From a virus: a stretch of DNA of 64,000 nt. How positions within the stretch are numbered: the stretch's first letter is position 1; every line of letters begins with the position of its first letter. Shown here one piece after another: positions 9,675 through 18,707 of this stretch. Under the pieces are notes generated by a model. That model saw nothing but the letters and a program-made list of their open reading frames with translations, was not told the DNA's origin and did not search any database. The position numbers and the translations under genes were made by a program. The stretch lies in the IMG/VR virus record IMGVR_UViG_3300027749_000102, positions 1-64,000 of that record. One strand, written 5' to 3'.

Positions 9675-11358
9675 CTATCAACGGTTTAATAGGATAATCA
9701 ACTCCAAGTAATGAAGAATTGAAATTTATTCCTTCCGGAATCAATCTAAACACAACATCCGCGAACGGATATTGAGCAGTGTTAAAGAACGGATAGTCAA
9801 CCCCTCTCTTTAAATTATCTTTAAATCCAAAAGTATATAAATCTCTCCACCTGAACTGTTGATCAGATTTTGAAAAATAAGAATATGATGGAACTTGGTC
9901 TATTGAATTAAGTTCTCCTGTTTCAACATAATCCGAAAATACCCTTAAAGTCATCTTGTTATGTGGTGTATAATAAAATCCTGGTGAATTTTGATCCGTT
10001 GTTCTTGTTGTTTGAAAAATATTTTGATTATATTTTATTTTTTGATAATAAGGTGAAACAACTCTTTCCAATTGTTCATAGTCATTCCACTCACAAAAAT
10101 CACCATCAATAATATCATCTTTCTTTAAATCTTGATTAAAGTAAAAAGTATATGTTTTCCCATTTTCAGTCCTTGTATATGATGATACTGGTATATTAGA
10201 ACTAGAAAGATCATTTGTTGTACTCCAATAACTATTTGATACTTTTGTTAGGTTAAATTCCCATCCTTGTTTTAATCCAACACCATTAAAAGGATTATTA
10301 AAATACCCCGTATACCCTTTATTTATCACAGTTAAATATAATTCACTAATTGGTCTTTTTTGATTATCTAATAATGTTGTAAAATCTAAATCATAGTTTA
10401 CCGTCACATTATAAGCATTACTACTTGTTAATTGAGATATTCTTGTAACTTGATTTGGGGTAATAGAACTGTATTCTAATTTTTTCGTCTCATTAAATAC
10501 ATTCTTCTCAAAACCAATTTTGGTCATCACACTATCTTCCAAATTTGTTAATATCTTATGTTTTCTAACATAATATTTTGATTTTGTTTCTTCTAAATTA
10601 TTAGGATTTACAACTCTCTTAAATGTTCCTACAATACCATTTTGAAATGTTGTACCTGTGTATCCAATGTTATAGACATTAAATATATGTGTAGAACTAT
10701 CCAATAAATTATTACCTAAAGAATATACTTGAAATAAATTTGTTTTATTATAAAAAAATGACAATTCAACATATTCTCCAACTGTAAGTCCATGCGGAGC
10801 AATACATTCAAATGAAATTATTGGATCCCCATTTTGTTGATTATTTTTAATAATAAATGGAATACCTGTTGATGCTGTCCAAGTCAAATTTGAATTATTT
10901 AAATTAAAATATAATTTTTTATTATAATCATTTTCATATCCATAACTTAAATAATATGTCCAATTATAAGTATAAGCACTTTTTGCTTTATAAGTAATAT
11001 GTTGGTCATTTATATCAGGTCTAAAAAAATCAAATTCATAATATTGCGGTAATCCTTTCCATGTTCCACTTGACATTGAAACTTCCGGCTGAGTATAATA
11101 AAGATTATATTGGAATGGCGTATATGTTGTTGTTCCTGTATATGAATTACCATATATGTATGTAAGTTTAAATGTTGGTCTGAATATTAAACAAGCTTGT
11201 CTTTCATCGTCATACACTTGAGCCAAGTTAACAGTACTATTTCTATCATATTCAATTATAGATTGGCTTTTTTCTTCTAAAGAAATTGGTATCTCTTGGT
11301 CAATAGATGGTGCTGATTGATACTTTAATCTACTCGGTATGATTTTATAGTTATTCAA
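9661..11358 (-). CDS. Baseplate-operon structural protein (565 aa), unrecognised
   Basis: 565 residues, Tyr/Asn-rich and beta-dominated (many TYxYxxSYT-type strands), ending with a Cys two residues from the C-terminus. The start overlaps the end of the 1580-residue gene by 8 bp. The order gp25, gp6, very large protein, this gene parallels the wedge gene run of T4-like phages, where gp7 and gp8 follow gp6. I cannot assign it to a specific wedge protein from sequence alone. Confidence 0.55.
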   Translation of the reverse strand: MNNYKIIPSRLKYQSAPSIDQEIPISLEEKSQSIIEYDRNSTVNLAQVYDDERQACLIFRPTFKLTYIYGNSYTGTTTYTPFQYNLYYTQPEVSMSSGTWKGLPQYYEFDFFRPDINDQHITYKAKSAYTYNWTYYLSYGYENDYNKKLYFNLNNSNLTWTASTGIPFIIKNNQQNGDPIISFECIAPHGLTVGEYVELSFFYNKTNLFQVYSLGNNLLDSSTHIFNVYNIGYTGTTFQNGIVGTFKRVVNPNNLEETKSKYYVRKHKILTNLEDSVMTKIGFEKNVFNETKKLEYSSITPNQVTRISQLTSSNAYNVTVNYDLDFTTLLDNQKRPISELYLTVINKGYTGYFNNPFNGVGLKQGWEFNLTKVSNSYWSTTNDLSSSNIPVSSYTRTENGKTYTFYFNQDLKKDDIIDGDFCEWNDYEQLERVVSPYYQKIKYNQNIFQTTRTTDQNSPGFYYTPHNKMTLRVFSDYVETGELNSIDQVPSYSYFSKSDQQFRWRDLYTFGFKDNLKRGVDYPFFNTAQYPFADVVFRLIPEGINFNSSLLGVDYPIKPLIDGCE

Positions 11359-14300
11359 TTATAGAATATTTTGTTTTAAATTTATCTAGCGCTGTTTGAC
11401 CTTTAATAGTACCAAAATAAAAATGAAAGGGAGCTCCAACTATGAATTTATCACTTGTTGCTCCAACTGTAGAATAGACGCCATTTGAATCCACACTGAA
11501 AATGTACCCTCTTGCATATAGGTCATTAACACTTGACGTTGATGGTCTAAAATAGTTTGGTTGAGTTAAACTTGTTCTATCTAAACTTTGGAATCTTTTG
11601 TTTTGTACAATGTCTCCAGAGTCTGTTGCCCAACTATTCATTTGACTACCAAAAATTGTTGTAGTATTAGCCAATTTCCATTGATAGAATGGAGTAACTT
11701 GTGATTTAATACCATATGGATAAGGGTAATAATTCGTGTTATCGTTAGTTCTGAAATCAATTCTTCCTGGTGTTAAATAATCTTTAAATTGAATATCATT
11801 TGTTGTTGATGAAAACCAAACACACATAACAGGATCTAAAGAAGTACCTAAAATGTTTACAGGGTCGGTTGTTGAACCCTGAACTGTTTCATAATACTCA
11901 GGTGAAAATTTAATAACTCCCTCTTCAGAATTTATTGAAAATAATTGAGCTAAATCCCCATCAATTCTTAGTGACTGATTAAATAAACTTTTATTACCTC
12001 TACTAAATAATTGATTTAAAGAATTATCACCCACCACTAGAATTTGTCTTAAAAATCCTTCGTCTGTAATTCTTGAAATAACAAATAAGTTAACTAAATC
12101 AGATGTATCACCATAACTAGTTGAATCTAAATTAGGTATTACATACCCTTTTGTTTCAGGATTAAAAGTTATCTCTTGATAAAAATAATCTTTCATTCCT
12201 AAATTCATAATTGTTGTTGGGAAAAGTAAGTTTCTTACGTTTACCGATGTATTGTTAGGTGCCGGTATTCCAACAAATTTAGCAGAACTTGTATTATAAG
12301 GACTACTTCTATAATAAAAATTGTTTGTTTCAGACTCAAAGTATGCCAAATCACTACAGTAAAGAGAATATGCTTGGTTCTTATTATTATATCTTGTGTC
12401 AACTTGTATTGGGAACATGTATAAACTACCACTAATCCAGTTATTCATAAATGATTGAGACAATACCCCTCGGCATAATCCATAAAAAAATCTAAACCTG
12501 AAACTCCATTCTGAGTATGTCGCAAAATCATCTTTAATAGTTAATAAATTTACAGGGTTCTTCATAAACACATAACACCCTTTTTCAACAGGGTCTTCCT
12601 GTGTACATTGTTGGTTTATTTGGAAATTTGTCCCCAATCCTTCATAACATCCTAATCCAACCATACTTTCACAGTTAAAACTTTCAAGTACATTTGTAAC
12701 ACCTGGTAAACCGTTTATAGGGTCTCCTAAATCAGGTGTAACTTGAGACGCCCCTAAAGTATTACTTGAGGTACTAATATCTTCACTATCAGTATTAATT
12801 AGGTAAAATGTAAAGAAATTATTTTGTTGTAATATTGACGGATTTGTTGAAAAACTACCACCGTCCAACACATCAGAAGTCGGTAATCTATCAGTTCTAA
12901 CAATATTATTAACGTTATTATTAATTAAAAGTGATGGTCCATTTAAGTTATTTGTTGAAAAGAAACTTGGGGTATAGTAGTAATAACCCAAATCCGCAAC
13001 ACTCGAAGAGTATTCCCCAAAATCATTACAACCCATAAAAGATAATCCTGAAACATCTTCACTATTATCGTATTTTGCAGCATTTGCACCATTATCATAA
13101 AATCCGTTTGAGGTCTTACTAACAACCGCAGAATTAAATATTTGTTCTTGTGTTGAGTTTGCAAACAATGATGATTGTGCACCATAGTACGCCAAATTAG
13201 TTGTATTGAATCCAGTAAAAGAACCTCCAGGATCAGTACTACCTGAAATTCCTGGTTTGAAAAAATATGACCGATAATACATGTCATTAGTAGTATACGG
13301 TTGGATTGTTGTTGACGAATCATTTACCGCTTGTATAGGTATATTAATTCTTGTGTCTGCAGTTATAGTAAACTTAGGGTCATCTATATTACTACCAAAT
13401 AATCTACCTAAATTATAAACATTCTTATACTTCGGTGAGTACGGGTCAACTCCTCTTTGTAATATTAAAATATATTGTTTTTCTATGTTATCAAACACAT
13501 TGAAAATTGTTGTCGATAAAAATTCTGAATTTTTAAATAATTCTCCATTATATTGTTTATAAACGGTAAATTCTAATGGTGTCGATAAAACATTTGGAAA
13601 AGATTGTGTGGTACCACTATTCCAAATTTTTACAGCGTCCGCAATTGTTATTGCAGTAACCACTTGAAAATACTCAATGTCCGCAGGGAATTTATAATTT
13701 GTTATTTCTGAACCATAAGGTAAATTATAAGATATTTGTTGTGAATTAGTATATTGTGATTTTGCATATGTTACATTAATAGTTGTTGCCCCACTACCAT
13801 TATAAGTTTCACCACTAATACCAGTTTCTATTCCTGTAGCAGTTGTTGCTGTATAGGTCCAGTTAATGTCTGTCGAACCTGTTATACAAACACTACTTAA
13901 TAGGTCACCAGGATTATACTGTTGATTAGCCAACACAATAATTGTGTTATCCATGTGGAATTTATTTATGTTTGAATCTCCCGCAAAACTAACTTTAACC
14001 GAATTTAAACCCGTAAAATAGTTGGCTCTTTGATTAAACAAATTGATTCTTTCACCCATAGGTAATGACTTTGACAAAGCAAACCGATTTTTACTATCAC
14101 TAAATCCTAAAATTTCAGATAATGGAAGTTTATATCTTGTTGGGTCTGACACAACAGCCAATGCACCAAAACCTGCTACCGCTTGAGAAGATATTGTTGC
14201 CCACTTTGAAATATTTTCAGAAATGTCTTCAGAGTTCCTTGCGATGAAATATTCTTCAAATTTTGTTTGGTAGTCCAACGCCACCGAAAAATAACTCAAA

Positions 14301-16093
14301 GTTCCTGTAGGTATTGCGCTAACACCACCTGTGGTTTGTGGTCTAACTTGAGATTCTTGTTTACAATCACATGCCTGACATTCAGGATAAGTTATCATGG
14401 GTAATCTGAAAGTGTAATTTCTTTCGTCACAATTCAAATTGAATAAATTTCTAATCCAACCGAACGGTCTAACACAAAATTTCCAAACACAAATTTCAAA
14501 TCTTGCAAGTGCACAAAGGAAATTAATTATTGTTAAATAAATCCATAAAACTATATGCATTGCAAAAAGAATTGCAAGAGCCAATGGCGTTATTAACGTC
14601 ATTAAAATTGAAAATATAAAAAATAACAAATCAAAATTTCTAAATCCGTCATTTACGGGAAACTTATTAGTAGTGCTTTCACAATCACTACTATCAATTT
14701 CTTTAATTCCAATAAATCTACCTTTAGCACCGTTTTTATACTCATCAATTAATCCCGATACAGTATAAACCTTATTAAAGTTAAATTCATAGAATGTATC
14801 TTCACAATCTATAACTTCATTTAATCTATTTGTTTTTTGATATCCAACAAAACCATTTGTATATCCACTCCAAGCCAATCCAAAATAATAAGAACTTTTT
14901 GTTTGTAGGGGATCCGGCCCATACTCTTTAACATTTGGAACCAAATAATTAGGTCTTCTAGTTTGAGTTGTTAATGCCGCAGGTTGTTGCCATTTAATTT
15001 TAAATCTGTACTTAGCTTTAGTTGGAATACCAATTGTTGGGTCATTTGATATTACTTTTTCTCCGTATTGGTTTGTTACTAAGTAATCTAAATTCATTGG
15101 TAACTCAGTCAACCATACTCCATTTCCATCAATAACATTACCCGCCTGTTCTAATTGATATTGTTCTAATATCGGATTTCCATCAGAATCTTGTTGTATT
15201 GTTTGTCTTAAGGCTAATATTTGTCCAGGACCTGACGATAAAGAACAAAGGTTTCCCATATCATCTCTTGGTTTACAATTTTTTCTAACTCTATATGCAT
15301 CAGTTGTTGAATAAACAGAACCCATAAATGTTGAGGTTGGCTGTATATCTATATTAGCACTATTTCTTAAATCAAAATCAACTCTATTAATTGCAATTTG
15401 ACATAAATCAGGATCACCCCATAATGGAGATACTTCAGTATTAACTGATAGATTAACAATTTGTGGTAATGAATTAAGGTCAGTTGAAGTTCTGAATTGA
15501 TTTCCCGCAACTTGAGCTTCAGTTGCAATACCCATTCTAATTAAATCTTGAGGAGTTAAAGAAAATTCACCAATATCAGATAAATCAACATCCATAACTA
15601 AAGTTTGTTCTCCTAATGGAACTCCCATAATCATGTAATCACCACTCTCATTTGTTTTAGCAGTAAACCTATAATATTTGTCATATATTTCTACAACAGT
15701 ACTTGCTGTTAATACATCATTTCTTGAAGGTAATGTTCCTGTTGCCGCATGTTTTGAATATGATTTTTCGTAAGGTAATAAATTGTATCTATATCCATCT
15801 GAATTCTTATCAGATATAGATTTATAGGGATATATACTTTGAATAATAGGATTTGATTCATCAACACTTTCAATCGGAATGAATATGGAAACTCTTGCAT
15901 TTGGTAACCCAAATCCACCATTAGCTGTTATTCTACCAACAACTACACCATAGTCTGCACAACTTCTAGTATAGATATCTGATTGTTGAATCTTTAATGA
16001 AAGAATTTCAAGAAATTCAAACTCTTGGTCTAATTGAACATTAATAGTTTTATTAATCCCGAGCTCTGTTTGTATCCTATATGATTGACCCAT
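11351..16093 (-). CDS. Giant baseplate wedge-like protein with carboxypeptidase-regulatory-like domain and internal hydrophobic segment
   Basis: 1580 residues. Residues about 48-172 resemble a carboxypeptidase-regulatory/CarboxypepD_reg-like beta-sandwich (VVVGRITANGGFGLPNARVSI, later TNESGDYMIMGVPLG), split by a roughly 55-residue insertion. Residues about 486-545 are strongly hydrophobic, long enough for two membrane passes. They are followed by a cluster of seven Cys up to about residue 577, ending ECQACDC. The remaining roughly 1000 residues are beta-rich. Immediately downstream of gp6 in transcription order, it occupies the position of T4 gp7 (about 1030 residues), but I see no direct sequence support for that identity. 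Its own TATTTAT motif lies 15 bp upstream. Confidence 0.65.
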   Translation of the reverse strand: MGQSYRIQTELGINKTINVQLDQEFEFLEILSLKIQQSDIYTRSCADYGVVVGRITANGGFGLPNARVSIFIPIESVDESNPIIQSIYPYKSISDKNSDGYRYNLLPYEKSYSKHAATGTLPSRNDVLTASTVVEIYDKYYRFTAKTNESGDYMIMGVPLGEQTLVMDVDLSDIGEFSLTPQDLIRMGIATEAQVAGNQFRTSTDLNSLPQIVNLSVNTEVSPLWGDPDLCQIAINRVDFDLRNSANIDIQPTSTFMGSVYSTTDAYRVRKNCKPRDDMGNLCSLSSGPGQILALRQTIQQDSDGNPILEQYQLEQAGNVIDGNGVWLTELPMNLDYLVTNQYGEKVISNDPTIGIPTKAKYRFKIKWQQPAALTTQTRRPNYLVPNVKEYGPDPLQTKSSYYFGLAWSGYTNGFVGYQKTNRLNEVIDCEDTFYEFNFNKVYTVSGLIDEYKNGAKGRFIGIKEIDSSDCESTTNKFPVNDGFRNFDLLFFIFSILMTLITPLALAILFAMHIVLWIYLTIINFLCALARFEICVWKFCVRPFGWIRNLFNLNCDERNYTFRLPMITYPECQACDCKQESQVRPQTTGGVSAIPTGTLSYFSVALDYQTKFEEYFIARNSEDISENISKWATISSQAVAGFGALAVVSDPTRYKLPLSEILGFSDSKNRFALSKSLPMGERINLFNQRANYFTGLNSVKVSFAGDSNINKFHMDNTIIVLANQQYNPGDLLSSVCITGSTDINWTYTATTATGIETGISGETYNGSGATTINVTYAKSQYTNSQQISYNLPYGSEITNYKFPADIEYFQVVTAITIADAVKIWNSGTTQSFPNVLSTPLEFTVYKQYNGELFKNSEFLSTTIFNVFDNIEKQYILILQRGVDPYSPKYKNVYNLGRLFGSNIDDPKFTITADTRINIPIQAVNDSSTTIQPYTTNDMYYRSYFFKPGISGSTDPGGSFTGFNTTNLAYYGAQSSLFANSTQEQIFNSAVVSKTSNGFYDNGANAAKYDNSEDVSGLSFMGCNDFGEYSSSVADLGYYYYTPSFFSTNNLNGPSLLINNNVNNIVRTDRLPTSDVLDGGSFSTNPSILQQNNFFTFYLINTDSEDISTSSNTLGASQVTPDLGDPINGLPGVTNVLESFNCESMVGLGCYEGLGTNFQINQQCTQEDPVEKGCYVFMKNPVNLLTIKDDFATYSEWSFRFRFFYGLCRGVLSQSFMNNWISGSLYMFPIQVDTRYNNKNQAYSLYCSDLAYFESETNNFYYRSSPYNTSSAKFVGIPAPNNTSVNVRNLLFPTTIMNLGMKDYFYQEITFNPETKGYVIPNLDSTSYGDTSDLVNLFVISRITDEGFLRQILVVGDNSLNQLFSRGNKSLFNQSLRIDGDLAQLFSINSEEGVIKFSPEYYETVQGSTTDPVNILGTSLDPVMCVWFSSTTNDIQFKDYLTPGRIDFRTNDNTNYYPYPYGIKSQVTPFYQWKLANTTTIFGSQMNSWATDSGDIVQNKRFQSLDRTSLTQPNYFRPSTSSVNDLYARGYIFSVDSNGVYSTVGATSDKFIVGAPFHFYFGTIKGQTALDKFKTKYSIIE

Positions 16094-16108
16094 CTAATGG
16101 TTTTAACT

Positions 16109-16115
16109 ATAAATA
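16109..16115 (-). promoter_or_regulatory. Candidate late-promoter motif (ACTATTTATAGT)
   Basis: TATTTAT core in gene sense, 15 bp upstream of the 1580-residue gene, in the 89-bp gap after gp6. The 12-mer is itself nearly palindromic. Confidence 0.45.
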
Positions 16116-16182
16116 GTTTATGTGGACTTTTATAAAAAAATACACCACTTTAAATTATAGTTTAAAGATGTTAAAAATAAAC

Positions 16183-18021
16183 TTATGAGAATGTAACTGA
16201 TTGGAAGTTTTTAACAGATACTCTAATATCTTTATTTGGATATCTAATTTGATATACTTGTGATGGTTGTGCAAATATTGTATCATCTACAGGTCCAATT
16301 AATTTTGTTTCAGGGTTAGAATAAACCATTGAAGTTTCAGCTGAAGAATATTGTCCACCTACTTCATTATAAATGTCCAATCCAGCAACAGTTAACACTC
16401 CATTAAGATTTTGAATTATACTTCTAATTTCAGATAGATATACATTTTGTCCAAGTTGTCTTGTTTGTGGATTAAAATATGTTGAAATTGCATCAATTAC
16501 TGATGAAATAATTTGACCTGAATTTTGAGCAGCATCTAATACAATTGAAACATCCACACTTACATCAATAACTTCTGCAGTAAAAATTGAAATATAATCA
16601 TTCATCATTCTATAGTTAGATAGATAATTAGCAATATTTTGTTTTAAAGTATTTGAAACAACATTAGTTAACTTACCTGAAGTATCATATGATAATATTT
16701 GAATCATTATTTTATTATCATTTTCAGTTATTGATACTTTAGCTGGTGCCCCAAATTGAGCTGGCATATTTCTAATAATTGATTCATAATCCTGAACAGT
16801 TACCGCTCTTTTTTGTGCTGAGAAATTAAACGACACATAATTTCTAATTTCTTCTATTGTTGGAAGTCCTGAACCTCCAATCGCTGCGGTTACGTTATTA
16901 CATCTTAAAGAACTAACTACAGATGAGTTTGTTGCCTCAGAAGGTCCATTAACAAAGAATGATACAGTTCCAATTTGATTAATTACATTAGTTCCTAAAT
17001 TAGTTTGTAATCCGCCACCTACTCTATATTGAATAAACAATGTTGAGTTAGCCTTTAATGCCGATCCTAAAGAAAAATTATTTGAATATTTTTGTAGTTC
17101 TAATGTTGTACCATAAGTTGTAAATTGGTCTAAGGCATCTTGAGCGGTATTTGTACCTCCCCCAAATGTTAATTTTTTAAACCCTTCGCCAGTATATTCA
17201 CTAATAAATCTATCTTGAGTTTGAATATATCTACCAACTTTAATTCCTGGTTTATCAGAAGCCTTTGTTGGGTCTTCAATAAAAACTCTATCTTCTGCCA
17301 AAGCATCTACTTCATACCATCTATTATTTAATCCCATGAATTCTGCAGATGTTGGTACATTTGTATATTGTGTTCCATCTTTTAATAAAACACTTGTAAT
17401 ACCTAACACATTTTTTTCAGGTAAAAATAATTCAAAGAATGGTTTTACATCATTAGGGCTTATAGTCCTTTTAAAGACTTTGGTAATACCATTAACAACA
17501 ATTTCTCTTTTAGTAATTGTATAATTTAATAAAATCCCATTAGAATTAAAATTTGGTATTTTTAATCTATTTGGAAATCCTTGGGCATTATATGGAGAAA
17601 AAAAGTCAATATCATATATGTTTTCAAAAACCAATCCTGCTCCAACAACTTGAGACCCTCTTAATAAAGTTCCAAGATATCTTTCATCTTCTTTATCACC
17701 ATATGCAGGTACTGTAATTGAAAAATCAACTAAAGAAACTGATGGTCTTTGTCCTGGTAATTTTAAACCATAAGTTCTTGCTATGTTATAAACTGAAGAT
17801 TTTTGTTGTGCATATTGAAGTACTGTCTCTTGAATACTTCTATCAATATGATAGTGTAAGTTATCTGCAACAGCAGCATTTAAATCCAAGAATACTGAAA
17901 ATACAGAAGCGTCATTAAAATCTTGTATTAATTCAGGATAATAAGTTCTAACGTAATTTTGTAATTCCGTTCTTATTGCCTGAAAATCTCTGGTAGTATA
18001 TGGTATTTGATTGCTAGCCAT
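16183..18021 (-). CDS. 6: Baseplate wedge protein, gp6-like (baseplate J family)
   Basis: 612 residues (T4 gp6 is about 660). The N-terminus (YTTRDFQAIRTELQNYV, then DFNDASVFSVFLDLNAAVADNLHYHIDR) is the characteristic start of gp6/baseplate-J proteins. It is followed by QQKSSVYNIARTYGLKLPG and, near residue 400, the SAQKRAVTVQDYESIIRNMP segment typical of the family's C-terminal half. gp6 forms the inner baseplate ring that clamps the wedges around the hub. The gene follows gp25 by 5 bp, the same pairing as in T4-like and P2-like phages (W-J). Confidence 0.93.
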   Translation of the reverse strand: MASNQIPYTTRDFQAIRTELQNYVRTYYPELIQDFNDASVFSVFLDLNAAVADNLHYHIDRSIQETVLQYAQQKSSVYNIARTYGLKLPGQRPSVSLVDFSITVPAYGDKEDERYLGTLLRGSQVVGAGLVFENIYDIDFFSPYNAQGFPNRLKIPNFNSNGILLNYTITKREIVVNGITKVFKRTISPNDVKPFFELFLPEKNVLGITSVLLKDGTQYTNVPTSAEFMGLNNRWYEVDALAEDRVFIEDPTKASDKPGIKVGRYIQTQDRFISEYTGEGFKKLTFGGGTNTAQDALDQFTTYGTTLELQKYSNNFSLGSALKANSTLFIQYRVGGGLQTNLGTNVINQIGTVSFFVNGPSEATNSSVVSSLRCNNVTAAIGGSGLPTIEEIRNYVSFNFSAQKRAVTVQDYESIIRNMPAQFGAPAKVSITENDNKIMIQILSYDTSGKLTNVVSNTLKQNIANYLSNYRMMNDYISIFTAEVIDVSVDVSIVLDAAQNSGQIISSVIDAISTYFNPQTRQLGQNVYLSEIRSIIQNLNGVLTVAGLDIYNEVGGQYSSAETSMVYSNPETKLIGPVDDTIFAQPSQVYQIRYPNKDIRVSVKNFQSVTFS

Positions 18022-18026
18022 TTATG

Positions 18027-18497
18027 TTAAATATTGATAATTAGAAAATCGCTCTGTGCAAATGTTTGTCCATTTGTAGAATAATCTATTTTTATTTTTG
18101 CTGTATACTCTGATGTTCCTTTACCAGGAAGTCTATAAATTGAAGATTCATTAGTCCCTACAAAATTTTGTCCTGTTGCAATATCAACTTCATCTTGAAC
18201 ATCTGCTGGTGTAATTGTTATCCCATTAATTAAAAGATTTGGCATAAAGTTTTGAACTGCATCTCTAATATCAGATTGAATTGCATCAAATGTTAAACCA
18301 TCAAATGGTTCAAAAAGAAATTCATACAATCTTGTTCCAAATGTTGGTAAATAATATCTTGAACCTTTTCTAGTTAATAAAAGATGTAATAAGTCTGATT
18401 TGATTTCATCTTTTTGAAATTGTGTAAGCTCTAAGTAATCTCCACGAATAGAATCATTAAAAGGAAACGCAAGACCATATGTTGTACCATTTGCCAT
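18027..18497 (-). CDS. 25: Baseplate wedge protein, gp25-like
   Basis: 156 residues (T4 gp25 is 132). The GPW/gp25 family is recognised from the central segment QFQKDEIKSDLLHLLLTRKG followed by SRYYLPTFGTRLYEFLFEP, with IQSDIRDAVQNFMP after it. gp25 connects the wedge core to the sheath initiator and is not an active lysozyme despite older naming. It is immediately followed by gp6. A TATTTAT motif ends 5 bp before the ATG, which would leave an extremely short or no leader. Confidence 0.9.
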   Translation of the reverse strand: MANGTTYGLAFPFNDSIRGDYLELTQFQKDEIKSDLLHLLLTRKGSRYYLPTFGTRLYEFLFEPFDGLTFDAIQSDIRDAVQNFMPNLLINGITITPADVQDEVDIATGQNFVGTNESSIYRLPGKGTSEYTAKIKIDYSTNGQTFAQSDFLIINI

Positions 18498-18502
18498 ATA
18501 AC

Positions 18503-18509
18503 ATAAATA
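18503..18509 (-). promoter_or_regulatory. Candidate late-promoter motif (TATATTTATG)
   Basis: TATTTAT core only 5 bp upstream of the gp25 ATG. If this is a -10-type element the transcript would be nearly leaderless. Confidence 0.4.
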
Positions 18510-18517
18510 TACTTGGA

Positions 18518-18706
18518 TTATTTTTTTATTAAAGTAGTAATTCCTTTTTGTGCTCTTGGTTCATACGCACAATGTCTACATTTATTACCACAACAATATC
18601 CTCTCTTAATATGATACTCTTCAGTAAAAACCATTCTACCATCTTCTTCATAAAAATCAGAAGGGAGAAGTTTTGGCTTCTCCCTTTTAATATTTTGTTT
18701 TTCCAT
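18518..18706 (-). CDS. DUF5522-like Cys-rich small protein
   Basis: 62 residues. The sequence DGRMVFTEEYHIKRGYCCGNKCRHCAYEP matches what I recall of the DUF5522 family, short bacterial proteins with an invariant GYCCGxxCRHCPY-type motif that probably binds metal through its four cysteines. Function is unknown. It starts one base after the ribonucleotide reductase stop codon, so it is probably co-transcribed with it, and its position just before gp25 marks the boundary between replication and tail genes. A strong inverted repeat (18661-18686) lies inside its first codons. Phage-borne copies are not something I can place in the literature. Confidence 0.8.
   Translation of the reverse strand: MEKQNIKREKPKLLPSDFYEEDGRMVFTEEYHIKRGYCCGNKCRHCAYEPRAQKGITTLIKK
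18661..18686 (-). other. Inverted repeat inside the 5' coding end of the DUF5522-like gene
   Basis: Ten-base perfect arms (18661-18670 and 18677-18686, AAGGGAGAAG/CTTCTCCCTT) with a 6-base loop. In the minus-strand transcript it starts about 22 nt after the nrdJ stop and is followed by CTGATTTTTATG, a poor U-tract. It may attenuate readthrough from nrdJ into tail genes. The opposite strand has a better T-tract, but no plus-strand gene precedes it. Confidence 0.5.
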
Positions 18707-18707
18707 A

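Noticed and set aside
12943-13323. 126-codon minus-strand ORF within the 1580-residue gene
   Set aside because: Alternative frame of the same strand, Gln/His/Ile-rich shadow product.
16109-16115. Canonical T4 late promoter TATAAATA
   Set aside because: TATAAATA appears on the strand opposite to the gene here and at most sites; in gene sense the motif is TATTTAT, so it was recorded as a distinct element.
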